This document shows, one piece after another, positions 5,907-6,141 of a stretch of 6,141 bases of DNA. The position numbers and the translations under genes were made by a program. The DNA is taken from the NCBI GenBank assembly GCA_027457205.1, contig DAIDTM010000578.1:1-6141 (forward strand), read 5' to 3'. Every line of letters starts with the position of its first letter. The first letter of the stretch is position 1. The notes below the pieces were generated by a model. It was given only the letters and a program-made list of their open reading frames with translations. It did not search any database and was not told the DNA's origin. The DNA comes from Anaerolineae bacterium. Lineage in GTDB: Bacteria > Chloroflexota > Anaerolineae > UBA4142.

Positions 5907-5945
5907 AAGAAATCGGAAGTGAAAAAGTAAAGCGTGATTGCTGGT

Positions 5946-6141
5946 TCAGGGAGTTGATTGCGCCGGGATTACTTGGTCCGTGATCGTCGGTGCGGGATCA
6001 CCAGGGCGCGGCAGGTCGAGGTGGTCTGCGCCGGTATCGGTGAGCGCGCGCGCGCCGGTGGCTTCGACGTACAATCCAAATTCCAAGTGGTAACCCTCGC
6101 TGGGTCCGTCCACGTTGATCTGCACCGTATAGGTGTCCGAG
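5946..6141 (-). CDS. C-terminal fragment of a protein ending in a beta-sandwich domain
   Basis: The last 64 codons of a gene entering from the right edge; the first full codon is 6138-6140 and the TGA stop is 5946-5948. There is no start in the window. The fragment opens SDTYTVQINVDGPSEG and continues YHLEFGLYVEATGARALTDT, closely resembling the end of the plus-strand glycosyltransferase (GKYILRVGWYDAETGDRLPV). It is therefore probably the last strands of the same beta-sandwich, perhaps again on a membrane glycosyltransferase. A short Pro/Thr/Gln tail (PAPTITDQVIPAQSTP) follows. The stop is 39 bp before the ATG of the 605-residue gene on the same strand, consistent with an operon. Reading frame is supported by this similarity; the rest of the protein cannot be judged. 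Confidence 0.65.
   Translation of the reverse strand, partial: SDTYTVQINVDGPSEGYHLEFGLYVEATGARALTDTGADHLDLPRPGDPAPTITDQVIPAQSTP

Noticed and set aside
5907..5945. Promoter for the 605-aa gene in the 39-bp gap
   Set aside because: No paired -35/-10 elements could be found; cotranscription from the upstream gene is simpler.
6044..6055. Alternating GC dodecamer, possible Z-DNA
   Set aside because: It is explained by Ala-Arg-Ala codons (GCG CGC GCG) in the ATGARAL segment of the right-edge gene.

Overview
The window looks like chromosomal DNA from a GC-rich bacterium, most plausibly a member of the Chloroflexota (Anaerolineae-like). I infer this from three protein styles that often occur together there: a LysM protein with Thr/Pro linkers (TPTP type), large multi-pass GT-C-like membrane proteins of the 'PTPS-related'/YfhO-like kind, and glycosyltransferase-39-like proteins ending in an extracytoplasmic beta-sandwich. 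No search was run, so the taxonomy is an inference. There is no RNA gene, CRISPR array, transposase or phage gene.

Layout. At 1-1002 (+) is the C-terminal part of a membrane glycosyltransferase whose N-terminus lies outside the window. It converges on a minus-strand block. The two are separated by a 38-bp gap holding a bidirectional hairpin terminator (1001-1035). The minus-strand block reads right to left. It begins with the last 64 codons of a gene entering from the right edge (5946-6141). Next come two tandem paralogous membrane proteins of 605 and 592 residues (4089-5906 and 2307-4085), only 3 bp apart and apparently translationally coupled. Last is a single-pass LysM protein (1041-2195) with its own extended -10 sigma70-type promoter at 2247-2275. 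All gaps are short; no stretch over 300 bases lacks a gene.

How the genes fit together. The two end genes share the same kind of C-terminal beta-sandwich, and the two central genes have the GT-C-like plan, including an Asp-containing first outer loop. The likely theme is cell-envelope glycan assembly or protein glycosylation, with the LysM protein as a possible peptidoglycan-binding envelope component. The substrates cannot be read from the sequence.

The most unusual signal is a set of four short tandem arrays, all with a 7-nt period, inside three of the membrane-protein genes (128-190, 3361-3381, 4031-4058, 5227-5268). Each has a different unit. All have the C-rich strand as the coding strand, and most units fit a loose N-C-R-Y-C-N-N pattern. 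All fall in predicted cytoplasmic loops or tails. The two paralogs carry different arrays in the same loop. This looks like a family of mobile or expanding heptamer repeats tolerated within genes, recalling the heptameric short tandem repeats known in cyanobacteria.
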